Assembly (NCBI GenBank): GCA_002254365.1
Contig: NIUT01000197.1
Location: 1-58,286, forward strand
From: Nitrospira sp. UW-LDO-01
GTDB taxonomy: Bacteria > Nitrospirota > Nitrospiria > Nitrospirales > Nitrospiraceae
Length of the DNA: 58,286 nucleotides
Direction: 5' to 3'
The translations under genes and the position numbers were made by a program. This document shows, in pieces, positions 34,012 to 42,582 of the stretch (position 1 is its first letter; each line of letters opens with the position of its first letter). The notes below the pieces were generated by a model that searched no databases, was not told where the DNA came from, and worked only from the letters and a program-made list of their open reading frames with translations.

Positions 34012-34401
34012 ATGTCTTACTCACCCAATCTCTCTCATCGCATAACACGACTTGTCACAATCACGACGTACGTGTCGGTTGTGTGGCTTTCCACATCCTG
34101 TCACGCCACTGATCACCATGTGACAACGCCACACTCGCTCGATTCATCTACGAAATCCCCTCCCCCTCGATTCGTCCCGAATGAACTGTTGGTCAAGTTT
34201 AAGAGCGGCGTTTCACCAGATCGAATCGCATCGGTCCTGAAAGACAGCCAAACCGACGTGATCACTGAACTCCAGCGAGGCCGTCTTTATCACGTCCGCA
34301 TTTTGGATAATCAGTCGGTTGAATCCACGATCACCCGGCTCACTTCATATCGAGAGATTGAGTATGCAGAGCCCAATTACCGGTACGAAACGCAAAAGTA
34401 G
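34012..34401 (+). CDS. Free-standing subtilase prodomain (I9-like) protein
   Basis: 129 residues from ATG 34012. A GTG ten codons upstream is possible. A hydrophobic export segment (LVTITTYVSVVWLSTSCHA) contains LSTSC, perhaps a weak lipobox. The rest (FVPNELLVKFKSGVSPDRIA ... YREIEYAEPNYRYE) is the prodomain fold seen at the head of S8 proteases: the next gene has the parallel VPGEVLVKFRDEAS ... AVEYAEPNYLYQ. No protease domain follows, because the frame stops one base before the S8 ATG. It may serve as an inhibitor or separate chaperone for the protease. Confidence 0.75.
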   Translation: MSYSPNLSHRITRLVTITTYVSVVWLSTSCHATDHHVTTPHSLDSSTKSPPPRFVPNELLVKFKSGVSPDRIASVLKDSQTDVITELQRGRLYHVRILDNQSVESTITRLTSYREIEYAEPNYRYETQK

Positions 34402-34402
34402 C

Positions 34403-36721
34403 ATGACGAGAATTGCGCTCTGCTGGGTCGGAGCCATCGTCAGCGTTACAACAGGCGTCGTCACATTGTCGGGGCTCATACCGGGCGACCGCTTGGTCTA
34501 TGCGAAGCAGAAACAAGCATCCGATAGCAAAACGGCGTTAGCAGGGGTCGCGCGTGGCCCTGCGCACTATGTTCCGGGGGAGGTGCTCGTCAAATTCAGG
34601 GATGAGGCGTCGTTACTGGGAGTCGCATCGCTGAATGTCAACATGGGTGTCAAAGAACTCAGAGCGGTCGCAGTACAGACTGGAGTGATTCATCAGTATA
34701 AGTTGGACGGCGCCTTATCGGTGGACGAAGCAGTCTTGAAGTACCAAAACAATCCCGCCGTTGAGTACGCCGAACCCAACTATCTCTACCAACTGCAAGC
34801 TATTCCCAACGATACCCAGTTCGGCACATTATGGGGGCTCCATAACACCGGTCAAACTGTGAATGGAACGGCGGGGAAGGCCGATGCCGACATTGATGCG
34901 CCGGAAGCCTGGGACATCAGCACGGGAAGCCCAAACGTGATTATTGCCGTCATTGACTCGGGCATGGCTTACGATCACCCTGATCTCGCACCCAATATCT
35001 GGACGAACCCCGGAGAGATTGCGGGGGATGGCGTTGATAATGATGGGAACGGATTGGTCGACGATGTACATGGATGGGATTTCCTCATGAACGATCACGA
35101 CCCGATGGACCCTGTCGATCTCAATCCCGGAGGTAACCCAGGACATGGCACCCATGTCGCCGGAATCATCGCGGGAACAGGAAACAACGGAACCGGAATC
35201 ACGGGAGTCATGTGGACGGCCAGACTGATGGCTCTGAAAGTCGGCGGTGTGAATCGATCCCTATCCACCACTGCCCTTGTCAGCGCGATCCACTATGCCA
35301 TTACCAAAGGTGCACGTGTAATCAACGCCAGCTTTGGCGGATCCGGGTGTAGCTTGGCCTTCTATGATGCCGTGAGTGCCGCGAATGACGCAGGGATCCT
35401 GTTTATTGCAGCAGCAAGCAACGGTGGAGATGATGGGGTCGGGGATGATAACGATAGCACCCCAAGCTTTCCTTCAAATTTCAGCGCGCCTTCAGTGTGT
35501 AATGGACAACAAAAGGCCGCGCTGGCAAACGTGATTGCGGTCGCGGCAACGGACCAAAATGATCAATTGGCGATCTTTTCGAATTTCGGGTCCACAACCG
35601 TCCAAGTGGCCGCGCCGGGAGTCAGAATCAACAGCACCGCCCCCACATCGAACGTGACACAGGTCCTGTTTCATGACTTCGATTCCAACCCGACCGGGCT
35701 CGGATACACCTTCGGGGGAGCCAACGGTACCTGGGGCTTCACCAGTTCGTCATCATTCAGCCAACCGAACAGCCTGACCGACAGTCCGACCGGAAACTAT
35801 CAGAACGGCACCGATTCCTTTGCGACCGGACCAGTGTTCTCTACCGAGGGACAACGGGGTTGCCGATTCGATAGTCGCATTCGCTACCAAACCGAGCTTG
35901 AAATCGACGAAGTTTTTGCAGATGTATCAAAGAACAGCGGAACCAGTTGGCAAGTCAGCCGGGGAATTTCTGGAGACAGCAACGACCAATTTTATCCCAT
36001 TACCTGGGGAGACATCGCAGATGGCTCAGCTGGTTCACGGTTCCGGTTCCGATTTGTATCGGATGAAAGTCTGACCTTCGATGGTGTGTATTTGGACAAT
36101 GTCCGCATCGCCTGTGTGGCAGGTACGCCATCGGGAATGACAGGCTACCAGTTTCTTCAGGGTACTTCGATGGCCACTCCGTATGTCGCGGGACTCGCCG
36201 GGTTGCTGCTCTCGGTGAATCCCACCCTCACCGTCTCCCAGCTTAGGAACGCAATCCTGAACACTGTGGATCGGAAGGCATCCTTGAGTGGGAAAGTGTC
36301 GACCGGTGGGCGTATCAATGCCCGTGCGGCGTTGGCCAGCGTGGCGGCAAACTTCACCGTCACCGTCAACAAGACCGGAGCCGGCACCGGTACGGTTCGG
36401 TCCGAGCCCGCCGGAATGACCTGCCGAGCAACATGCAATGGGCAGTTCCCCCTGGGCAGCACTGTCACCCTCACCGCAGCACCCGATTCCGGATCTGTCT
36501 TTGCAGGATGGAGCGGAGATTGCGCGGGAACCGATTCCTGCTCGCTCACCTCAAACGCAAGTATCACCGCAACCTTCAACAGTGCACCACTACTCCCTCC
36601 GCCCCCCAACAATGGCGGTGGAGGCTGCACTCTCGCCTCTGGCGCAGCTGGGGACATACTACTGCCAACTATGTTCCTCCTATCTCTCGTTGTGCTGTTA
36701 TGGAGGACAAGCCGCCGATGA
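34403..36721 (+). CDS. S8 subtilisin-like protease with GGGGC C-terminal sorting tail
   Basis: 772 residues. Signal segment (1-35), prodomain (about 55-130), then the S8 catalytic domain with AVIDSGMAY (D185), GHGTHVAG (H248), AASNGG (oxyanion N340) and GTSMATPYVAG (S589). Between the oxyanion Asn and the Ser an extra block of about 150 residues (420-571) looks like a jelly-roll binding domain. A Gly-rich repeat with paired Cys (VFAGWSGDCAGTDSC) follows. The end is GGGGCTLASGAAGD, then a hydrophobic stretch and WRTSRR, the layout of Cys-containing CTERM sorting signals (JDVT-CTERM-like). It should be surface- or membrane-anchored after processing by the overlapping CPBP protease. Confidence 0.9.
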   Translation: MTRIALCWVGAIVSVTTGVVTLSGLIPGDRLVYAKQKQASDSKTALAGVARGPAHYVPGEVLVKFRDEASLLGVASLNVNMGVKELRAVAVQTGVIHQYKLDGALSVDEAVLKYQNNPAVEYAEPNYLYQLQAIPNDTQFGTLWGLHNTGQTVNGTAGKADADIDAPEAWDISTGSPNVIIAVIDSGMAYDHPDLAPNIWTNPGEIAGDGVDNDGNGLVDDVHGWDFLMNDHDPMDPVDLNPGGNPGHGTHVAGIIAGTGNNGTGITGVMWTARLMALKVGGVNRSLSTTALVSAIHYAITKGARVINASFGGSGCSLAFYDAVSAANDAGILFIAAASNGGDDGVGDDNDSTPSFPSNFSAPSVCNGQQKAALANVIAVAATDQNDQLAIFSNFGSTTVQVAAPGVRINSTAPTSNVTQVLFHDFDSNPTGLGYTFGGANGTWGFTSSSSFSQPNSLTDSPTGNYQNGTDSFATGPVFSTEGQRGCRFDSRIRYQTELEIDEVFADVSKNSGTSWQVSRGISGDSNDQFYPITWGDIADGSAGSRFRFRFVSDESLTFDGVYLDNVRIACVAGTPSGMTGYQFLQGTSMATPYVAGLAGLLLSVNPTLTVSQLRNAILNTVDRKASLSGKVSTGGRINARAALASVAANFTVTVNKTGAGTGTVRSEPAGMTCRATCNGQFPLGSTVTLTAAPDSGSVFAGWSGDCAGTDSCSLTSNASITATFNSAPLLPPPPNNGGGGCTLASGAAGDILLPTMFLLSLVVLLWRTSRR

Positions 36722-37317
36722 GATTGAGTTTCGGCCGTAGGGGGACATCGTTACAGCAAACGCTGCGCTCCGATTCCACAATTGCAATGCAGAATGCTTC
36801 CTCTCATGTACCTTCTCCATCAAGCCACTCGGCACAAGTCCTGGCATCGTTGGGACTTCAATACCATCGTCACTTTCATCGAGATTCTGTATTTCTCTTG
36901 TTAGTAGCTCTCGGCCCGATGGTATGGCTTGCCATGATGGGATTCTCGGCATTTCAACCACTACCTTGGCATGCCCTATGGTCACCAGCGTTTCTATCCG
37001 TTACCCTCTGGCAACCTCTGTTCGAAGAATTGCTGTTCCGCGGCGCCATGCAGGGACAGGTCCTGCAAACCAGGTGGGGCCAGAAGACATGGCTTGGCCT
37101 ATCCATGGCCAACCTCATAGTCTCTCTCCTTTTCGCATTGGCCCACCTGGTCAGCCATTCCATCTCATGGGCTTTGCTCGTGTTTGCCCCTTCTCTCTGT
37201 TTCGGCTTTGTACGAGATCGCTTTGGATCCGTGTATCCTTCGATCACTCTCCATGCCTTCTATAATGCCGGGTATTTCATTCTGACCGGAGGGATCTCCC
37301 TTCTTAACTCGCGTTAA
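36718..37317 (+). CDS. CPBP-family glutamic intramembrane protease (JDVT-CTERM/MrtJ-like)
   Basis: 199 residues from ATG 36718, which overlaps the S8 stop by four bases (ATGA), so translation is coupled. Catalytic motifs of CPBP (Rce1-like) proteases: FEELLFRG (E103, E104, R108), AHLVSH (H143, H147) and HAFYNAG (H179, N183). Five to six membrane helices are expected. Such small CPBP proteases next to a GGGGC-tail protein fit the MYXO/JDVT-CTERM processing enzymes, which cut near the tail Cys. The preceding S8 protein is the likely substrate. The first about 40 residues are polar and not conserved; the true start could be the internal ATG at residue 24. Confidence 0.85.
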   Translation: MRLSFGRRGTSLQQTLRSDSTIAMQNASSHVPSPSSHSAQVLASLGLQYHRHFHRDSVFLLLVALGPMVWLAMMGFSAFQPLPWHALWSPAFLSVTLWQPLFEELLFRGAMQGQVLQTRWGQKTWLGLSMANLIVSLLFALAHLVSHSISWALLVFAPSLCFGFVRDRFGSVYPSITLHAFYNAGYFILTGGISLLNSR

Positions 37318-37616
37318 GATGTCTCACCCTTGGATGCTCTGGAGAAATCGGGCCAGATGTGCATCCGACAGGATCTTGCGAAGTTCTGTCGATTCAGGTA
37401 GGGGATATCACTGCATAGGTAAAGATTTTACGACAAAGAATTGGAGCTCAGTTAGCTTTCACATTGATTCCTGGCTGGAGAAAGACCTCGTTCATCTCGA
37501 GGAAGGAGCCAACCATTGCAGGAACAGTGCGACGGCCTGCTCCGCGGGTGGAATTCAGTTCTTGCAGATACTTCCGATGAACCGAGATGCAACGCTCAGA
37601 CTGGTTAGAACAAGTG
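37318..37616. other. Intergenic stretch, possibly with a decayed minus-strand ORF
   Basis: A minus-strand frame ending at 37448 reads YLQELNSTRGAGRRTVPAMV ... NEVFLQPGINV and looks mildly protein-like but has no start with support. Nothing else is seen. Confidence 0.3.
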
Positions 37617-37832
37617 CTACTTGTTCTTGTTTCGACACAGGAGCCCCAAAGAGCTCCCCAGGGCCAGGCCACTGAAGAAGGTCAAACCGAGGATCACGCC
37701 GAGCAGTGAGGTGGGTGGGCCCGCTTGGCGACGGATATAGCAGCCCGCCTGGGAACCAACGGTGGCTTCCCCACCGATCCAGCTGCGAGGATCGTCATAC
37801 TGTGTTTCGTTCAGATGGTTCAGAGACTTCAT
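37617..37832 (-). CDS. Small single-pass membrane protein coupled to PilZ gene
   Basis: 71 residues. The N-terminal half is polar; residues 42-65 form one membrane segment (SLLGVILGLTFFSGLALGSS) followed by a short basic tail. Its ATG overlaps the PilZ stop by four bases, so it is translated with it. No family is recognised. The arrangement suggests a membrane partner for a PilZ regulator, which is inference only. Confidence 0.55.
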   Translation of the reverse strand: MKSLNHLNETQYDDPRSWIGGEATVGSQAGCYIRRQAGPPTSLLGVILGLTFFSGLALGSSLGLLCRNKNK

Positions 37833-38170
37833 GACTGCCTTTCTTCACCCAACGCGATATAGTCGTCGATGAGCTGTTCCAATTCATCCAACTCCTGGGG
37901 TTGGAGATCGACAAATCGTACCCCAAACGTTCGATCGACATTCCATTGCACCCGGGCTTGTTCAATCAGGATCGGGGTGTCGTCTCCTGGAACAATCAAT
38001 TTGACGGCGATGTGCCTCCCTGGTTGAACCACGAGGGAACTTTCGATCTGGGCACCGCTCAGTGACACATCCCGGGTCTCGCCTTCCACCTCGTGCGAGT
38101 TCACCCGGACCAGGCTTTTCACGTGAGCGGGAACCCGACGATGCTGACGACGCTCCATAGAATTGAGCAT
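37829..38170 (-). CDS. PilZ-domain protein
   Basis: 113 residues. RRQHRRVPAHVKSLVRVN carries the RxxxR cyclic-di-GMP-binding motif, and TRDVSLSGAQIES is the matching D/NxSxxG motif. The barrel continues to WNVDRTFGVRFVDLQPQE. It is a single-domain c-di-GMP receptor, cytoplasmic. Either the first ATG or the fifth codon (MERRQH) could be the start. Divergent from lnt. Its stop overlaps the next small membrane gene. Confidence 0.88.
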   Translation of the reverse strand: MLNSMERRQHRRVPAHVKSLVRVNSHEVEGETRDVSLSGAQIESSLVVQPGRHIAVKLIVPGDDTPILIEQARVQWNVDRTFGVRFVDLQPQELDELEQLIDDYIALGEERQS

Positions 38171-38272
38171 ACTCCATCCAGACCGGGAAAAGCACCCGAC
38201 ATCCTCTCAAGTCGATGATTGTTCGGGCATTCCCTTGCAAGTCATCTGAGCTTTTCGTTAAGGTACGGTACG

Positions 38273-39889
38273 ATGGACGGGGCTCGTTCGCGCCAACTCA
38301 TCTTTGCCTGCGCGAGTGGGTTATTCCTACCCCTCTGCTTCCCCAAGTTCGACCTGGGTTTACTGGCCTGGATCGTCCTCATTCCTCTTCACCTCGCACT
38401 CGACCAATGTTCCAAGCTACGGGCATTTTGGATCGGCTGGCTGAGCGGATTGATCGGGTTCACCGGCATTATGGCCTGGGTTGTCACCGCCATGACCACG
38501 TACGGCAAGGTTCCAGAACCGGTGAGTTACGCCATCCTCTTATTACTGACCTCGTACCTGGGACTCTACACCGGCCTCTACAGTCTCGCCGTCGTCTGGC
38601 TGCGCGACCTCATCCCACGCTATGGGATTTTCTTTGCACCATGCTTCTGGGTGGCCCTTGAGTTGCTCCGTACCTACCTCCTCTCAGGCATGCCCTGGTG
38701 CCTTCTGGGTTATTCTCAATACCGCGAATTGGACTTGATTCAGGTCGCAGACCATACAGGCGTGTACGGCATTTCATTCCTCATCGTCCTGGTGAATCTG
38801 GCTCTGGCGGAGCTGGTCTTGTGGATCCTGCCCTTCTTCAGAGGAGTTCACCCGGTCAAGCTTCCCTGGGAGCTCCTCACAACCGCAGCTTCCTGTATGG
38901 TGCTCTCGTGGGTCTACAGCTCGGCGGTCTTGAGCGATCGCAACACACGAGATCCGAACACCTCCATTACTGTTGGAGTCGTCCAGCCGAACATCGATCA
39001 AGCCGTGAAGTGGGACAAGGCCTTCCGTAATGAAACCATGCAGCGTTTCGATCGGCTGACCGCCGAACTGGGAACCGGCACCGATTTGGTTGTGTGGCCA
39101 GAAGCCGCAACACCGTTCATCTTGGAGCGTGAAAAGGAGTATCAGGGGCAACTGATCGCATGGGCGGAACGCGCTCAGGCGCCCATTCTCCTCGGGAGCC
39201 CGGCCTTGCGGTTTTATCCGGATCGCCGCCCGTATCTCTTGAATAGCGCGTACCTGCTCGGGAGAGATGGGACACTGCTTGGCCGGTACGATAAATACCA
39301 TCTTGTCCCTTTTGGAGAATACATTCCGCTCAAATCCTCGTTGTTATTCTTCCTCGATAAGCTGGTAGAGGGAATCGGTGATTTCGAGGCAGGCCCGGGG
39401 CCGACCACGCTCTCCTTCACGCCAAAGTCATGGGGAACAGAAGGTTCCCCTGGTTCACGACCCGTCAAGTTCGGTGTGGCAATCTGTTACGAAGTGATTT
39501 TCCCGGATTTGGTCCGTCAGTTCGCCGCAAACGGCGCGGAGTTTTTGGTGACGATCACCAATGACGGATGGTTCGGGCCATCCTCAGCTCCTGCCCAGCA
39601 CTTTGCCATGGTCGTCTTTCGCTCCGTGGAAAATCATGTCGCCTTTGCACGTGCCGCCAACACGGGTATCTCCGGGTTCATTGACCCCTTCGGACAGATC
39701 ATCCACGCAACTCCTCTGTTCACGGAACAGGCCTCCCACGCCGTGATCCCGACCAGGCATATTCCTACCTTCTACAGTTATTACGGCGATGTGTTTGCCT
39801 ACGCCTGTGTTATACTCTGCGCGCTTTTGTGCCTGTTTGGATATTTCCGCAGCAAAGAACCAGTCATGACGGCCATCACACCGGCATGA
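38273..39889 (+). CDS. lnt: Apolipoprotein N-acyltransferase
   Basis: 538 residues from ATG 38273, which leaves out a non-conserved upstream extension. The N-terminal half has about seven membrane segments (from FACASGLFLPLCFPKF onward). The C-terminal nitrilase domain has the catalytic triad: Glu in LVVWPEAATPF, Lys in YDKYHLVPFGEY and Cys in VAICYEVIFPD. It adds the third acyl chain to lipoproteins in the periplasm, after Lgt and LspA. First of a plus-strand run with prfB, lysS, lolC and lolD, so lipoprotein maturation and export are grouped here. Confidence 0.96.
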   Translation: MDGARSRQLIFACASGLFLPLCFPKFDLGLLAWIVLIPLHLALDQCSKLRAFWIGWLSGLIGFTGIMAWVVTAMTTYGKVPEPVSYAILLLLTSYLGLYTGLYSLAVVWLRDLIPRYGIFFAPCFWVALELLRTYLLSGMPWCLLGYSQYRELDLIQVADHTGVYGISFLIVLVNLALAELVLWILPFFRGVHPVKLPWELLTTAASCMVLSWVYSSAVLSDRNTRDPNTSITVGVVQPNIDQAVKWDKAFRNETMQRFDRLTAELGTGTDLVVWPEAATPFILEREKEYQGQLIAWAERAQAPILLGSPALRFYPDRRPYLLNSAYLLGRDGTLLGRYDKYHLVPFGEYIPLKSSLLFFLDKLVEGIGDFEAGPGPTTLSFTPKSWGTEGSPGSRPVKFGVAICYEVIFPDLVRQFAANGAEFLVTITNDGWFGPSSAPAQHFAMVVFRSVENHVAFARAANTGISGFIDPFGQIIHATPLFTEQASHAVIPTRHIPTFYSYYGDVFAYACVILCALLCLFGYFRSKEPVMTAITPA

Positions 39890-39910
39890 TCGAAGAAGGA
39901 GGATCGTGGC

Positions 39911-41057
39911 ATGTTAGAAGAAGTAGACGCTCGTGTTCGGGTCCTGGCGGATCAGGTCTCGGAATTACGGGGGCATCTTTGACTTCGCTCACATGACCTC
40001 CGAGCTGCAAGAACTCGAAGCGCAAATGAGCCAGCCGCACTTCTGGAACGATGCCCGTGCTGCGGCTGCTGTGAGCCGAAAAAAAACGACGATCGAACGA
40101 GAGCTGCAGCAGTGGCGAGAGCTCGAAACAAAAATGGACGATGTGGGCGCACTGCTGGAACTGGCACGCGAGAGCGGGGACGCCGGCCTGGAGATGGAGC
40201 TCACGGCCGAATTGAGCCGGCTGGAGCCACGCTTGGCCACGTTGCGGGTCGAGCTGCTCCTATCGGGTGAGCTGGATCCCAATAACGCGATTCTGGCAAT
40301 TCATCCCGGTGCCGGCGGCACTGAGTCGCAGGATTGGGCGCAAATGCTCCTTCGCATGTATGTGCGGTGGGCGGAGCAGAAGAAATTCAAGGTGGACACG
40401 TTGGACCTGCTGGCCGGCGATGAAGCGGGCATCAAAAGCGTCACCATTTCAATCACCGGCCCCTATGCTTACGGGTACCTGAAGGCGGAAGCTGGCGTCC
40501 ATCGCTTGGTACGCATTTCCCCGTTTGACTCCAACAAGCGGCGGCACACGTCGTTTGCGTCCGTTTTCGTGTATCCGGAGTTGAGCGAGGATATCGACCT
40601 CGTGGTCGAAGATAAGGACCTGCGGATCGACACCTTCCGCGCGGGAGGTGCCGGAGGCCAGAACGTCAACAAGGTAGAAACCGCCATCCGTATCACCCAT
40701 CTTCCAAGCGGGATCGTCGTGCAGTGCCAGAACGAACGGTCGCAACTTCAGAATCGAAACGGGGCGATGAAGATCCTGAAAGCGCGTCTTTTTGAACTGG
40801 AGCAGAAGAAAAAAGAAGCCGAATTTAACGCCATCGTCGGAGAAAAGAAAGATATCGCGTGGGGCAGTCAGATTCGATCGTACGTCTTCCAGCCCTACCA
40901 AATGGTGAAAGATCACCGGACCGGCCATCAGACCAGTGTGGTGTCCTCCGTCATGGACGGCGATCTCGATGGCTTCATTGAAGCCTATCTCACCAAAAAG
41001 ATTACAAAAGGGAGCAGTCAGACACCAGCACTGAGCGATCAGGATGACGATCTCTAG
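39911..41057 (+). CDS. prfB: Peptide chain release factor 2, with programmed +1 frameshift
   Basis: The reading starts at ATG 39911 and gives 23 codons ([16 protein letters not shown] ... RGHL), then meets TGA at 39980-39982. After a +1 shift on CTT-T it continues from GAC 39981 ([16 protein letters not shown]) to the TAG at 41055. The total is about 381 residues. RF2 marks are present: the codon-reading motif SPF in [15 protein letters not shown] and the catalytic GGQ in [16 protein letters not shown]. It releases nascent chains at UGA and UAA. The frameshift is self-regulating: low RF2 makes the ribosome pause at UGA and shift. It starts 21 bases after lnt. Confidence 0.97.
39968..39983 (+). 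promoter_or_regulatory. prfB +1 programmed frameshift site
   Basis: acgggggc is an internal Shine-Dalgarno-like run a few bases before the slip codon CTT. Then follows TGA with C after it (CTTTGAC), the standard RF2 autoregulatory signal. The in-frame UGA and the downstream +1 frame both fit. Confidence 0.95.
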
Positions 41058-41095
41058 AAGCTGGTGGCCGAACGCTGAAGGCTTAGCGAGACCCA

Positions 41096-42580
41096 ATGGA
41101 TGAACTGAACGAACAGCGGCAGCAACGAGTGAAGAAACTTGACCTCCTGCGAGCGGCCGGTATCGCTCCGTATGGAACCCGCTTCGATGTGAAAGATCGT
41201 GCCGGGGACCTGCTCTCGCTGCACGGAAAGAAAAATAAAGAAACACTCGAACAGGAAAAGGTCTCCTGTACCCTTGCCGGACGTGTGGTTGCCCTGCGGC
41301 GTTTCGGCAAGGCGGGATTTGCCGTCTTACAAGACGGATCCGACCGCCTCCAGGTCTACCTCAAGAAAGATCTCCTGTCAGAACAGGCCTATACCGTTGT
41401 CGAACAACTCGATCTCGGTGACTGGATCGGCGTCACCGGAACGTTGTTTCGCACCAAGACGGACGAATTCACGGTCGAGGTCCATCACCTGGCGTTTCTC
41501 AGTAAGGCCCTTCGCCCGCTGCCCGAAAAATGGCATGGGCTGACCGACGTTGAGACCAGGTATCGACAGCGCTACGTGGATCTGATCGCCAATCCTCAAG
41601 TACACCAGATCTTCGCCACTCGGAGCCGCATCATCGCCGGAATCAGGTCATTTCTCATCGAGCGAGGGTTCCTGGAGGTGGAGACCCCGATGATGCACCC
41701 CATTCCCGGGGGCGCAGCCGCAAAGCCTTTTGTCACGCATCATAACGCGCTCGGCGTGGATCTGTATCTGCGTATCGCACCGGAGCTCTATCTGAAACGT
41801 CTGATCGTCGGAGGATTCCCACGAGTCTTCGAGATCAACCGCAACTTTAGAAATGAAGGTATCTCGACGATTCACAATCCAGAATTTACGATGCTGGAAT
41901 TCTACATGTCCTATGCGGACTATCAGGATCTGATCGCCCTCACCGAGGAATTGATCTCCGGTTTGGCTCAACAGGTCTTGGGGAAAACAGTGATTCAATA
42001 CCAGGGTAAGGAGATCGTTCTCACACCACCCTGGCGGCGATGGTCCTACCATCAGGCCATTCTGGAGGTGAATCGCCTCGACTCGTCAGTACTCCATGAT
42101 CGTGACAAAGCCCTGGCAGCGGCCAAACAGCTGAATGTTCACGTGGACCCCAAATCCACCTTATTCGCGATTCTCAACGAGATCTTCGAGGAAACCGTTG
42201 AGCCGAATCTTCAACAGCCAACCTTTATCACCGACTACCCAATTGAAATTTCCCCGCTCGCGAGGCGCAAGGATGCAGATCCGGCCTTGACCGATCGATT
42301 CGAGCTATTCATCGCCGGCAGAGAGATTGCGAACGCCTTTTCCGAGTTGAACGATCCGTTGGATCAACGTGAGCGGTTTGAAGGCCAAGCGGCTCAGCGT
42401 GAAGCGGGTGATGAAGAAGCCCATCTCGTCGATGAAGATTTCTTGCGGGCCCTCGAATTTGGTATGCCCCCGACCGCCGGAGAAGGGATCGGAATCGACC
42501 GTCTGATCATGCTGTTGACCGACCAGGCATCCATTCGAGATGTCGTCCTCTTTCCTCAGCTCCGACCGGAGAAATCTTAA
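41096..42580 (+). CDS. lysS: Lysyl-tRNA synthetase, class II
   Basis: 494 residues, the usual bacterial length. An OB-fold anticodon domain (AGRVVALRRFGKAGFAVLQD) is followed by the class II core: motif 1 around VETPMMHPIPGGAAAKPF, motif 2 FEINRNFRNEGIST and motif 3 GEGIGIDRLIMLLTD. YRQRYVDLIANP is the LysRS linker. It joins lysine to tRNA-Lys. It lies between prfB and lolC, 2 bases before the latter, in one direction and probably one transcript. Confidence 0.97.
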   Translation: MDELNEQRQQRVKKLDLLRAAGIAPYGTRFDVKDRAGDLLSLHGKKNKETLEQEKVSCTLAGRVVALRRFGKAGFAVLQDGSDRLQVYLKKDLLSEQAYTVVEQLDLGDWIGVTGTLFRTKTDEFTVEVHHLAFLSKALRPLPEKWHGLTDVETRYRQRYVDLIANPQVHQIFATRSRIIAGIRSFLIERGFLEVETPMMHPIPGGAAAKPFVTHHNALGVDLYLRIAPELYLKRLIVGGFPRVFEINRNFRNEGISTIHNPEFTMLEFYMSYADYQDLIALTEELISGLAQQVLGKTVIQYQGKEIVLTPPWRRWSYHQAILEVNRLDSSVLHDRDKALAAAKQLNVHVDPKSTLFAILNEIFEETVEPNLQQPTFITDYPIEISPLARRKDADPALTDRFELFIAGREIANAFSELNDPLDQRERFEGQAAQREAGDEEAHLVDEDFLRALEFGMPPTAGEGIGIDRLIMLLTDQASIRDVVLFPQLRPEKS

Positions 42581-42582
42581 GC

